A DNA stretch of 43,421 nucleotides from an uncultured Selenomonas sp. (GTDB lineage: Bacteria; Bacillota; Negativicutes; Selenomonadales; Selenomonadaceae), in NCBI GenBank assembly GCA_947167105.1, contig CAMVGU010000025.1, forward strand, positions 1-43,421, written 5' to 3'. The translations under genes were made by a program, and so were the position numbers. Shown here piece after piece: positions 1-6,824 of the stretch; positions within the stretch are counted from its first letter, which is position 1; each line of letters starts with the position of its first letter. The notes beneath the pieces are model-generated. The model saw only the letters and a list, made by a program, of their open reading frames with translations. It was not told the DNA's origin and ran no database searches.

Positions 1-16
1 AGTTCAAGCTGATTTA

Positions 17-487
17 TCAAGGCATACGGGATGTTTTCCGTGTGCGAAGTTTGAGATTATAACTGCTCAGACTGCGCCGTGCTTCTGCTGACAGTGTGCC
101 GTTTGCTCTGAATTGCAAATTGCCGTAGGAAAATCTGTCTACATTAATTTGCAGGAAACGCCTATTGCAATGTGCCGCGGGACATTCCGCCACGGTCAGG
201 AGTTTTCCGGCAACTTCCGCCTTACGGAGTTCTGCATCGGGAAGCACCCCAGCGTTGCTTCGGATGACAGCGGCCTTGATTTTCATGTAGTTGGCAATGA
301 GTGCCGTGATACGGTCGTAGTGCGCCTGGATATCCCGGCGGATGTCCTTGACGGCAACGCCGCTGACAACCTCCTCCTGACCCCTCGCCACCCGCACCCA
401 CAGGATATTTTCGTCATCCAGTTCCCGCTCAATGCGGGCTTTCGTGGTCTTGAGCAGGGCAAGCGCCCGGTGAACGGTGTACTTCAT
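17..487 (-). CDS. Phage-type hypothetical protein, probably C-terminally truncated
   Basis: The first ~90 residues (MKYTVHRALALLKTTKARIE..., then a segment rich in KIKAAVIRSNA and ending KLLTVAE) look like a small protein common in Firmicutes prophages and mobile DNA; its function is not known to me. In relatives as I remember them, a longer helical tail follows the TVAE motif. Here the tail is an unrelated Arg/Ser-rich stretch of about 55 residues, which suggests a frameshift or truncation. The start is the ATG at 487 because AAAGGAG lies 7 nt upstream; an in-frame earlier start has no such site. It is transcribed divergently from the XRE regulator and probably controlled by it. The reading of the family is from memory. 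Confidence 0.5.
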   Translation of the reverse strand: MKYTVHRALALLKTTKARIERELDDENILWVRVARGQEEVVSGVAVKDIRRDIQAHYDRITALIANYMKIKAAVIRSNAGVLPDAELRKAEVAGKLLTVAECPAAHCNRRFLQINVDRFSYGNLQFRANGTLSAEARRSLSSYNLKLRTRKTSRMP

Positions 488-534
488 CGCGCTTCTCCTT
501 TCTTCAATGTGGCAATCATCTGCCAATTGCCTCT

Positions 535-563
535 ATTATATCATCTATAAATGAATATTTCAA
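535..563 (-). promoter_or_regulatory. Sigma70-type promoter of the phage-type gene
   Basis: On the minus strand TTGAAA (563-558) is followed after 17 bp by a perfect TATAAT (540-535), about 50 bp upstream of the start codon. The -10 end abuts one arm of the inverted repeat at 540-576. Confidence 0.65.
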
Positions 564-576
564 CACGATAGATGAT
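540..576. promoter_or_regulatory. Inverted-repeat operator between divergent genes
   Basis: ATCATCTAT (540-548) and ATAGATGAT (568-576) form a perfect 9-bp inverted repeat with a 19-bp spacer. The arms bracket the minus-strand promoter. It is a likely binding site for the adjacent XRE protein; the link to that protein is inferred from position. Confidence 0.55.
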
Positions 577-634
577 TAAGGGGCGGCTTCTCCTCATGTA
601 TGATATAGCTATACCAGCAGAGGGGAGGTGTAGC

Positions 635-973
635 ATGGAGAAGAAACCACTGAATGTTGCTGTGGGCGAGCGGATACGGTTTATGCGGGAAAAGGGCCGC
701 CTTACACGGGAACAGCTCGCGGAACGGGCGAATATCTCCATACAGTTTTTGTCTGACATCGAGAACGGCATGAAGAGCATGACGGTTCCCACCATCATCA
801 ACCTTGCAGATGCCCTCCATGTTTCAACGGACTATCTGCTTCTGGGGAGGACGGAGGAATGTCCCTCCTCCGTCGATGCTTCGCTCATTGCCATGCTCGC
901 AGCACTCCCCGAGAAACAGAGGCAAGTCGCCGGTGAGCTCTTGCGGTGCTTTGTGGAAGGAGTCACCTCATGA
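635..973 (+). CDS. XRE-family HTH transcriptional regulator
   Basis: A 112-residue single-domain regulator. Residues ~10-65 form a Cro/C1-type helix-turn-helix (VGERIRFMREKGRLTREQLA, then a recognition helix SIQFLSDIENG and NLADALHVSTDYLLLG). The short C-terminal helix (~75-105) probably mediates dimerisation. The start is the ATG at 635, 7 nt after AGGGGAGG; upstream in-frame codons overlap the operator region. It is divergent from the phage-type gene at 17-487, so repression of that gene and of itself through the 540-576 inverted repeat is the simplest model. The resident ligand or inducer cannot be told from sequence. Confidence 0.85.
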   Translation: MEKKPLNVAVGERIRFMREKGRLTREQLAERANISIQFLSDIENGMKSMTVPTIINLADALHVSTDYLLLGRTEECPSSVDASLIAMLAALPEKQRQVAGELLRCFVEGVTS

Positions 974-1009
974 ATGTCCGGTTCCCGCTTGTTTCCATTA
1001 TATAAAAAG

Positions 1010-1036
1010 CCTCGCAGGTTTTGGTTACCTGCGAGG
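1010..1036. terminator. Bidirectional intrinsic terminator
   Basis: A 10-bp perfect stem, CCTCGCAGGT (1010-1019) and ACCTGCGAGG (1027-1036), with a 7-nt loop. On the minus strand it is followed by CTTTTTAT, on the plus strand by an AT-rich run. It lies between the convergent XRE and kinase genes. Confidence 0.8.
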
Positions 1037-1052
1037 TAAATGAGACAAATTT

Positions 1053-2375
1053 TTATGGCCAGTTCTTGATGCCGAGAATCCTTCTCTGCTTCGCAATGTA
1101 TTCCTCTATGGCGCGTCCTCGTTCCGCTTGTGTCATGGTTTCCGGCAACTGCCTTTCAAAAGCTGCTACCCTGTTATTGAGTTCTATACGCTTCATGGTA
1201 TACAATTCATTACGTTTTGCTTCCTGTATTTTCTCTTCCGGGCCTCCCTCAAATGCAGCACTGGCATCGTAAAGGCTCCATCGTTTCATTTTTTCCGGGT
1301 CATCCTTGAAAAGTTCCAGAAACTGCTCCTTCGTTTCGATGTTTGCAAATTCCGTCGAAGGAGAGGACGGCGCGCTATGTTCCTCCTGATACGGCACGGA
1401 TGGGACAATGCTTTCCTGTTCCTCACCTGGAGTCACTTGCCCTGCGGGCAATGAGGCACCTTCCTGTTGCTCCACGGGATGTTCCACGGGGGAAACAGTT
1501 TCCGCAGACACAGAAGGCTTTTCAGCAGGAGTATCGTTGGTTTCCTTCGTTTCCGGCAGGTCAGTAACCATTGTACCGGCCGGTTCTGTCGGAGTTTCCT
1601 CCGTCTCCGGCCAAAGGACGAGCATTGCCACGCTGACAAGCACAGCCAGACAAGCAAGCGCCTTGCTCCACTTCCTCCACCGGGCATAGAAAAGCACTGC
1701 CCGTCGCAAGGAGTGGACGCTTTGATACCGATTGGCAGGGTCCATTGCCGTGCATTTTGCTAGTATTTTAGAGAGTTCCCCACGATAATTCTTCGGCAGA
1801 GCTGTTTGCAGGGTCACGCCGATGGCATAAATATCGCTTCTTGCATCCGTCTGTCCGTAGCCAAACTGCTCCGGGGGTGCGTAGCCCTTTGTGCCGAGAT
1901 GCGTGGTATCCTCGTCGCCATGCTCCTTGATCGTGCGGGCCGCGTCAAAGTCGATGAGGCGGATCATACCACCGCTTTGCAGGATGAGGTTCGAGGGCTT
2001 GATGTCACGATGGACAATCCCCTGGGCATGGATGGGAGCCAGTCCATCGCAAAGCTGAAGCAGGATGCTCCGTGCTTCCTGTTCCGACAGGTACTCCTTG
2101 CGCCCAATACGGTCAAGAAGGGCTTCCCCATGTAGGTATTCCTCCACGACAACAGTTTCCCTCTCATCTTCCATGCAGTGAAGGATACGGGGGCAGAGGG
2201 GGTAGTCCCCTTCTTTAAGGACTTTGTATGGAAGCCCTGTGCAGGCTATCCGCTTCAGAATGACCAGACGTCCGGATTTCCCGGCTGCCAGCCATACTTC
2301 TCCTCTTTCGCCGGATTTGAGCTTTCGTATCTTGGGAAAGGAACTCTTTAGATAATCTTCAATCGCGTCATCCAT
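1053..2375 (-). CDS. Membrane-anchored Ser/Thr protein kinase
   Basis: A 440-residue Hanks-type kinase. The N-lobe has the ATP-binding Lys in VILKRI (~41). The catalytic loop is HRDIKPSN (122-129), the metal-binding motif reads DFD (142-144) instead of the usual DFG, and the activation segment carries GTKGYAPPEQFG (161-172). A single transmembrane helix lies at ~238-255, followed by a Pro/Glu/Thr-rich extracytoplasmic stalk and a helical C-terminal part. There are no PASTA repeats, so it is not a classical PrkC/PknB muropeptide sensor. DFD is frequent in this kinase subgroup and need not mean inactivity. It is divergent from the HTH gene at 2459, a pairing I recall as recurrent in Firmicutes. 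The start ATG follows AAGGTGATTCC. Confidence 0.85.
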   Translation of the reverse strand: MDDAIEDYLKSSFPKIRKLKSGERGEVWLAAGKSGRLVILKRIACTGLPYKVLKEGDYPLCPRILHCMEDERETVVVEEYLHGEALLDRIGRKEYLSEQEARSILLQLCDGLAPIHAQGIVHRDIKPSNLILQSGGMIRLIDFDAARTIKEHGDEDTTHLGTKGYAPPEQFGYGQTDARSDIYAIGVTLQTALPKNYRGELSKILAKCTAMDPANRYQSVHSLRRAVLFYARWRKWSKALACLAVLVSVAMLVLWPETEETPTEPAGTMVTDLPETKETNDTPAEKPSVSAETVSPVEHPVEQQEGASLPAGQVTPGEEQESIVPSVPYQEEHSAPSSPSTEFANIETKEQFLELFKDDPEKMKRWSLYDASAAFEGGPEEKIQEAKRNELYTMKRIELNNRVAAFERQLPETMTQAERGRAIEEYIAKQRRILGIKNWP

Positions 2376-2389
2376 GGAATCACCTTGCT

Positions 2390-2418
2390 TTCTATGGAAG
2401 GATATATTATTCTATGGA
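2390..2418. repeat. Direct repeat TTCTATGGA in divergent promoter region
   Basis: TTCTATGGA occurs at 2390-2398 and 2410-2418, 20 bp apart (about two helical turns), between the kinase and HTH genes. It could be a protein-binding site, but this rests on spacing alone. Confidence 0.35.
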
Positions 2419-2458
2419 CAGGAATAGATTCGTCTGTTATCTTCTGTGGAGGCTTGTC

Positions 2459-2917
2459 ATGCCAAAAAGTACCGAGGAACTTAAGAACGAGCTTCGCAAG
2501 GCCCGCGGGCTGGAAGGATTCCTGGTGGACAACCAGAAGGACTTTCGCCAGTATACGCTGGCAGAGTACCTCAACCACCTCTTGGAAGAAAAGCATCTGT
2601 CCAAAATGAAGGTCATCGCCGATTCCCGCTTGGAGCGGCGCTATGCCTATCATATATTCGCCGGAAGGAAAAAGAATCCTTCACGCCCCAAGGTGATTGC
2701 CCTTGCCCTTGCCATGGGGCTGACGCCGGAGGAAACCCAGTACCTCCTCTACTACGCCGGAGCAGAACAGCTCTACGTGCGGAATCCATGGGACAGTGTG
2801 TTGTGGTATGCACTTGACCATCATATGAGTGTGGTGGACACGAATCTCATGTTGGAGAAAATGTCAAACCTTCCCCTGCTGGTTGAAAAAGAAGAAAATG
2901 CTAACGAAATTCTGTGA
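2459..2917 (+). CDS. HTH-domain protein, partner of the kinase
   Basis: A 152-residue cytoplasmic protein. Residues ~30-100 form an XRE-like helix-turn-helix (YLNHLLEEKHLSKMKVIADS, YAYHIFAGRKKNPSRPKVIA, ALAMGLTPEETQYLLYYAG). A conserved tail follows (LYVRNPWDSVLWYALDHHMS), which probably recognises a partner. Proteins of this shape commonly sit next to a Ser/Thr kinase in Clostridia and relatives, so it may be a kinase substrate or a regulator of the locus. The start is the ATG at 2459, 6 nt after GGAGG. It is divergent from the kinase with 83 bp between them and is followed by a strong terminator. A DNA-binding role is likely; its target is unknown. Confidence 0.75.
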   Translation: MPKSTEELKNELRKARGLEGFLVDNQKDFRQYTLAEYLNHLLEEKHLSKMKVIADSRLERRYAYHIFAGRKKNPSRPKVIALALAMGLTPEETQYLLYYAGAEQLYVRNPWDSVLWYALDHHMSVVDTNLMLEKMSNLPLLVEKEENANEIL

Positions 2918-2925
2918 ATATCAAC

Positions 2926-2956
2926 AGTGTGCTGAGTAACACAGCACGCTTTTTTA
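2926..2956 (+). terminator. Intrinsic terminator of the HTH gene
   Basis: The stem GTGTGCTG (2927-2934) pairs with CAGCACGC (2942-2949, one G-U), with a 7-nt loop, and is followed by TTTTTT. It starts 9 nt after the stop codon. Confidence 0.85.
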
Positions 2957-2991
2957 TTGCCCATATTCATTGCTCAGGTCAAGTATCTATC

Positions 2992-4035
2992 TTACCCCGG
3001 ATAATCCCCCCTGTTCCTTACAATGCGATAGCCTGTGGCTTCAACCTGTTTATTAAGGCGGTCTAAGATTTGGGCAGCATCTTCCTTCATGCAGATCTTA
3101 TTGTCGTACAGGGCGTATTTTTTTCGTACCGCCACCGGGGAAAGGTTGGTCATCAGCACGTTGGCTCCCGCCAGCAGTCCCTTTTCCCGTCCCTGGGGGT
3201 CGATGGTGCCAAGGGCTGTGGTGGCGGGGAGCAGCACATTTGGCAGCAGCAGGCGGATAAGGGAGAGAAGTTTCAGTGTCCCGGCCGCCGTGCCGGAGGG
3301 CTGCATGGCAAAGGGGGTGTCATGCTGGGGGATGAAGGGGCCTATGCCTGCCATTTCCGGCTGCAGCTCCTGCAAGAGGCGCAGATCCTTGATAAGATGC
3401 TCCGTAGTCTGGCCGGGGCTGCCCACCATCATGCCGCAGCCCGTCTGATAGCCTATCGCCTGCAGGTCTCTGAGGCATTGCAGGCGGTGCCGGAGGGACA
3501 TTTCACCTGGGTGCAGGTGCCGGTAGTGGCCCTCGTCCGCTGTTTCATGCCGCAGCAGGTAGCGGTCGGCTCCCGCCTCAAAGAGCCTGGCATAGCTGTC
3601 CCGGCTGCGCTCCCCCAGGGATAGGGTAATGGCGCAGTCAGGATAGCTTTTTTTGATGGCGCGGAGCAGCCCCTCCAGGCGCTTATCTGTGAAATAGGCA
3701 TCTTCCCCCCCCTGCAGCACGAAGGTGCGGAAGCCCAGCCGGTAGCCTGCGGCGCAGCAGGCCAGGATTTCCTCCGGGGTCAGGCGGTAGCGGAGGGCCT
3801 TGAGATTGTCCCGCCTGATGCCGCAATAATAACAGTTATTGCGGCAGTAATTGGTAAACTCAATCAGGCCGCGGATATACACAGCCCTGCCGTAAATCCT
3901 TTCCCGCACAGCCCGCGCTCTCAGGGCAAGCTCCGAGGCGAGGCGGGGGGAAGTATCTTCCAAGAGCCCTCCAAGCTCTGCATCGGTCAGGGCCTGTGTT
4001 TTTTCCAATTTGTCAAGCAGGGGAAGGAAGTTCAT
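2992..4035 (-). CDS. hydE: [FeFe]-hydrogenase H-cluster radical SAM maturase HydE
   Basis: A 347-residue radical SAM enzyme. The cluster-binding motif CRNNCYYC (C64, C68, C71) follows RGLIEFTNYC. Next come the HydE-like segments FRTFVLQGGEDAYF, LSLGERS, RHETADEGHYRHLHP and GPFIPQHDTPF. Members act in the cytoplasm with HydF and HydG to build the H-cluster of [FeFe]-hydrogenases; HydE works on the diiron precursor. hydF, hydG and a hydrogenase are not in this window. The start is ATG 4035, with GGAG 8 nt upstream; the in-frame TTG at 4041 is too close to that site. The length is normal for the family. The gene implies an H2-producing or H2-cycling anaerobe. Confidence 0.92.
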   Translation of the reverse strand: MNFLPLLDKLEKTQALTDAELGGLLEDTSPRLASELALRARAVRERIYGRAVYIRGLIEFTNYCRNNCYYCGIRRDNLKALRYRLTPEEILACCAAGYRLGFRTFVLQGGEDAYFTDKRLEGLLRAIKKSYPDCAITLSLGERSRDSYARLFEAGADRYLLRHETADEGHYRHLHPGEMSLRHRLQCLRDLQAIGYQTGCGMMVGSPGQTTEHLIKDLRLLQELQPEMAGIGPFIPQHDTPFAMQPSGTAAGTLKLLSLIRLLLPNVLLPATTALGTIDPQGREKGLLAGANVLMTNLSPVAVRKKYALYDNKICMKEDAAQILDRLNKQVEATGYRIVRNRGDYPG

Positions 4036-4114
4036 CTGCAAGGCTCCTTTCTTTTTCTCTATTGTACCACATAAAGGGCCTGCCCCTTGACATATTTGCT
4101 ATACTATAACTATA

Positions 4115-4171
4115 TGTTGCAAGCAGCCCCCCACCACCGCCTGCGGCGGTTCCCCGCCCCCATGGGGGCGG
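4115..4171. repeat. Dispersed hairpin repeat, copy A
   Basis: The first 27 bp (4115-4141) match 39341-39367 with one mismatch (26/27). It is followed by two hairpins: ACCGCC/GGCGGT (4136-4150) and the perfect palindrome formed by CCGCCCCC and GGGGGCGG (4154-4171). It lies between hydE and the metal-binding lipoprotein gene. It is REP-like; a function is unknown. Confidence 0.6.
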
Positions 4172-4232
4172 ACATGTGGTATAAGCGCTGATTGTGCCGT
4201 ATACAGTGTATTTATTTAGGATAGGCATAAGG

Positions 4233-4265
4233 ACGCCGGCGGGATTTCACCTGCCAGCGTTTTTT
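4233..4265 (+). terminator. Terminator-like hairpin in the leader of the binding-protein gene
   Basis: A stem of about 10 bp (4233-4243 with 4250-4260, one mismatch, one G-U) with a 6-nt loop is followed by TTTTTT. It ends about 30 nt before the TTG start at 4297. It could end leftward-derived transcripts or act as an attenuator. A possible promoter upstream is TTGACA (4087-4092) with TATATG 18 bp further on. Confidence 0.6.
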
Positions 4266-4296
4266 GTATGGGAAGGACATAGGAAGGAGTATTCAT

Positions 4297-5208
4297 TTGA
4301 AAAGATTTACGTATGTACTGTGCGCCCTGACGGCGGTGCTGTCCCTGCTCCTGACGGGCTGCGGAGGGCAGCAGGCCCAGAGGGAGGCGGCAAAGGACGG
4401 GGAGTTTGTGATTGTGACTTCATTTTACCCCATATATATCGAGGTGCTGAATATCACCGAGGGGGTAGAGGGAGTGAAGGTGGTGAACATGACCAAGCCC
4501 CAGACCGGTTGCCTCCATGACTACCAGCTTACCACCGAGGATTTGAAGACCCTGGAGGGGGCTGATGCCCTGGTGGTGAACGGGGCCGGCATGGAGAGCT
4601 TTCTGGATAAAGTGACTGCCCAGCAGCAGAGCCTGAAAATCATTGATGCTTCCAGGAGCGACAATATCCATCTCCTGAAGGAGGGGGAGGAGGACAATCC
4701 CCATGTCTGGCTGTCCGTGACCTATGCCATTGAGCAGGTGAAGGCCATCACCAGCCAGCTCTGCGAGGCAGACCCTGAGCATGAGAAGCAGTACAGGGAC
4801 AATGCCATGGCCTATGTGGTGAAGCTGATGGATCTGCGGGAGGAAATGCATGGGGAGCTGGACAGCCTGCCCCATAAGGATATTGTCACCTTCCATGAGG
4901 CATTCCCCTATCTTGCCAAGGAATTCCGGCTGAATATTGTCAGCGTCATCGAGGGGGAGCCGGGCACGGAGCCTGCCCCCAAAGAGCTGGAGGAACTTAT
5001 CGCCAAAGTGCAGGGACTGCCGGTGAAGGTGCTCTTTACGGAGCCACAGTATTCCCCTGCGGCAGCGGAAACCATCGCCAGGGAGACAGGAGCCAGGCTC
5101 TACCAGCTTGACCCCGTGGTGACGGGTGAAGCAACCCCGGAGGCAAAGGATGCTTACATAGATACCATGCGGAAGAATATGAAGGTTTTGAAGGAAGCCT
5201 TGCAATAA
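4297..5208 (+). CDS. Zinc/manganese ABC transporter substrate-binding lipoprotein
   Basis: A 303-residue ZnuA/TroA-family (cluster A-I) binding protein. It has a lipoprotein signal with lipobox LLTGC at ~19-23. Candidate metal ligands sit in the family positions: His in TGCLHDYQLT, His in DNPHVWLS, His in VTFHEAFPYLAKEF, and an acidic residue in VLFTEPQYSP. There is no long His-rich loop of the ZnuA type, so manganese, zinc or iron are all possible. The start is TTG 4297, 6 nt after AGGAAGGAG; a start at 4264 would place extra residues before the signal and has no good site. No permease or ATPase gene lies nearby, so it is an orphan component or works with a transporter encoded elsewhere. Confidence 0.85.
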   Translation: MKRFTYVLCALTAVLSLLLTGCGGQQAQREAAKDGEFVIVTSFYPIYIEVLNITEGVEGVKVVNMTKPQTGCLHDYQLTTEDLKTLEGADALVVNGAGMESFLDKVTAQQQSLKIIDASRSDNIHLLKEGEEDNPHVWLSVTYAIEQVKAITSQLCEADPEHEKQYRDNAMAYVVKLMDLREEMHGELDSLPHKDIVTFHEAFPYLAKEFRLNIVSVIEGEPGTEPAPKELEELIAKVQGLPVKVLFTEPQYSPAAAETIARETGARLYQLDPVVTGEATPEAKDAYIDTMRKNMKVLKEALQ

Positions 5209-5210
5209 AA

Positions 5211-5253
5211 AAAGGGCTGCTGCACGGGAAGCAAAGGTGCGGCAGCCCCTTTT
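5211..5253 (+). terminator. Intrinsic terminator of the binding-protein gene
   Basis: GGGCTGCTGCAC (5214-5225) pairs with GTGCGGCAGCCC (5237-5248, one G-U), with an 11-nt loop, followed by CTTTT. Confidence 0.85.
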
Positions 5254-5318
5254 GCTATGTAAAGCAGGATAAGGGAGGGCAGGCGGTGAATAGTAGCATA
5301 ACGCAAAAAAATTGCCGC

Positions 5319-5339
5319 TTTCCCGGAAAGCGGCAGGCA
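5319..5339. other. Leader hairpin before the STAS fusion gene
   Basis: A perfect 9-bp stem, GCCGCTTTC and GAAAGCGGC, with a 3-nt loop lies about 35 nt upstream of the start codon. On the minus strand it is followed by seven T residues, so it would terminate leftward antisense transcription. On the plus strand it forms a 5' leader hairpin. Coordinates are good to within a few bases. Confidence 0.5.
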
Positions 5340-5371
5340 ACGCCGGTGAGGACGGAAAGGAGCGGATGTAT

Positions 5372-6577
5372 ATGAATTACCAGGTGACGGGTGACAGCTT
5401 GCGCTTTTATCTCGAAGGAAGAATCACTTCCGACAATGCCAGGGAACTGGAAAAGGAAATCGGCGCCATTATAGAGGAGCACCCCGGACGGAAACTTTTT
5501 TTCGATGCGGACAAGCTGGAGTATATTTCCAGCGCCGGTCTGCGCTTTGTGCTGCGTTACGCCAAGTCTGCCCCGGAGAAGATAACCATTGAAAACGTCT
5601 CCAGGGAGGTTTACGAAATCTTTGATATGACGGGCTTCACAACCCTGATGCAGGTGCAAAAAAAGCTGCGCCAGGTTTCCATCGAAGGGCTCCAGCAGGT
5701 GGGGACGGGGATGAGCAGCAAGGTTTACCGCATAGACGGGGATACCATTATCAAGGTTTACGATGAGAAAGTCCCCTTCTACAAGATTACCAGGGAGATA
5801 GACCTGGCCAAAAAGGCATTCCTGGCGGGGATTCCCACGCCTATTTCCTATGATTTGGTGCGCTGCGGCAGCGCCTACGGGGTGGTCTTTGAAATGATCG
5901 CCAACGCCGTGACGGTGGGTGATGCCCTGATGGCTGATGAGGGCAGGGACTTTGAGCCCATCATGGAAAAATTCGCCGCCCTCCTGAAGCTTATGCACCA
6001 GACGAAGATTGACAAGGAGGCGGGCTTCCCCTCCATCAAGGGCACCTGGCTGGAATGGGCGGAGGGCATGAAAAACTACTATACAGCCGAGGAATACGCC
6101 CTGCTGGAGCAGATGATTATGCAGGTGCCCGAGGCCGACACCATTGTACACTGCGATTTTCACGCCGGGAACACTCTGTATCAGGATGGGGAAATCGTGG
6201 TCATAGATATGGCGGATGTGGGCTATGCCCATCCCGTCTTTGATTTTGCGGCAGGGGCTTTTCATGCCATGATGAGCCACCAGGAAAACATTCAGCATTC
6301 CCTCAGCCTGTCCCAGGCATACATTGTGAGATTCTGGCATGCCCTGCTGGCCAATTACTTCGGCACCAGGGATGAGGGGAAGCTTTCCCGCCTCCAGGAG
6401 ATATTCAGCGCCTTTGCCCTTCTGCGGGCGGCTCTTTTCCCCATGAAGCATGTGCAGATACCCGAGGAGATGAAAAAATTCTTTGTGGAAAGTGCCAGAA
6501 AGAACTTTTTCCCCAGAATTGACTGGGCAATGGAGCAGGCCAGGGCCCTGGGGGAACTGGAGCCGGGTGCCCGTTGA
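5372..6577 (+). CDS. STAS domain fused to APH-type phosphotransferase
   Basis: A 401-residue cytoplasmic fusion. Residues 1-~100 are a STAS (anti-sigma-factor antagonist) domain; the motif DKLEYISSAGLRFVL carries the serine pair (53/54) at the position phosphorylated in SpoIIAA-like proteins. Residues ~108-390 are an aminoglycoside-phosphotransferase/choline-kinase fold: GTGMSSKVYRI nucleotide loop, Lys in TIIKVYD (~128), Brenner motif HCDFHAGN (260-267) and metal-binding Asp in VVIDMADVG (~279). The kinase half resembles the TIGR02172 group. The substrate is unknown; phosphorylation of a small molecule or of a protein, gated by the STAS half, is possible. The start is ATG 5372 (AAAGGAG 9 nt upstream), with ATG 5366 an alternative. 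It is monocistronic, with terminators on both sides. Confidence 0.8.
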   Translation: MNYQVTGDSLRFYLEGRITSDNARELEKEIGAIIEEHPGRKLFFDADKLEYISSAGLRFVLRYAKSAPEKITIENVSREVYEIFDMTGFTTLMQVQKKLRQVSIEGLQQVGTGMSSKVYRIDGDTIIKVYDEKVPFYKITREIDLAKKAFLAGIPTPISYDLVRCGSAYGVVFEMIANAVTVGDALMADEGRDFEPIMEKFAALLKLMHQTKIDKEAGFPSIKGTWLEWAEGMKNYYTAEEYALLEQMIMQVPEADTIVHCDFHAGNTLYQDGEIVVIDMADVGYAHPVFDFAAGAFHAMMSHQENIQHSLSLSQAYIVRFWHALLANYFGTRDEGKLSRLQEIFSAFALLRAALFPMKHVQIPEEMKKFFVESARKNFFPRIDWAMEQARALGELEPGAR

Positions 6578-6592
6578 ACTGAAACCATGAGT

Positions 6593-6667
6593 CTCCCGCT
6601 TCCATAAGCGGGAGTAAAGGGCCTATATCGCGCGAGTGGGGGCGGAGCGAAGCGGTATCCCCCACTC
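6593..6667. repeat. Tandem hairpins H1 and H2 after the fusion gene
   Basis: H1 is CTCCCGCTT (6593-6601) with AAGCGGGAG (6606-6614) and loop CCAT. H2 is GAGTGGGGG (6634-6642) with CCCCCACTC (6659-6667) and a 16-nt loop. Neither has a T-run. They may be a REP-type element, part of a structured RNA, or the end of a lost mobile element. Confidence 0.55.
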
Positions 6668-6675
6668 ACAAGAAG

Positions 6676-6732
6676 TCAATCCACGCGATGCAGGCCTGTC
6701 GTGCTCCTCGAACTACCGGCGTGGATTGAAAC
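6676..6732 (+). repeat. CRISPR-repeat-like unit in inverted repeat
   Basis: TCAATCCACGC (6676-6686) and GCGTGGATTGA (6719-6729) are perfect inverted copies. The right copy extends to GCGTGGATTGAAAC, the usual 3' end of type I-C/I-B CRISPR repeats, and a 35-bp unit 6698-6732 begins GTCGTGCTCC, again repeat-like. There is only one unit, with no spacers and no cas genes, so this is not an array. It is possibly an orphan or degenerate repeat. Confidence 0.35.
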
Positions 6733-6755
6733 TTACACAATACAGTCCCCCATGC

Positions 6756-6808
6756 AAAGCGGCGTGTCCCCCCCCATTGATGGAAGGGGGGGGACACGCC
6801 GCTTTTTT
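6756..6808. terminator. Very strong 20-bp terminator between convergent genes
   Basis: A perfect 20-bp stem (6756-6775 with 6786-6805) includes eight consecutive G-C pairs and has a 10-nt loop. On the plus strand it ends in TTTTTT. It separates the STAS fusion gene from the convergent acyltransferase-like gene. Confidence 0.85.
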
Positions 6809-6824
6809 CAATTTTGCCTTTGCC

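Noticed and set aside
1053..2375. Kinase called inactive because of DFD instead of DFG
   Set aside because: The first Asp, which binds metal, is kept, and HRD, the catalytic Asp and the lysine are intact; DFD is common in this subgroup.
4297..5208. Complete metal ABC transporter operon
   Set aside because: No permease or ATPase gene adjoins; the neighbours are hydE and the STAS fusion gene, and both sides have terminators.
5255..6451. Minus-strand open frame of 398 codons
   Set aside because: It is antisense to the STAS-phosphotransferase gene, whose motifs are unambiguous; the His/Gly-rich composition is an artefact of the opposite strand.
6676..6732. A CRISPR array
   Set aside because: Only one repeat-like unit and one inverted partial copy are present, with no regularly spaced repeats and no cas genes in the window; it is listed only as a repeat-like unit.
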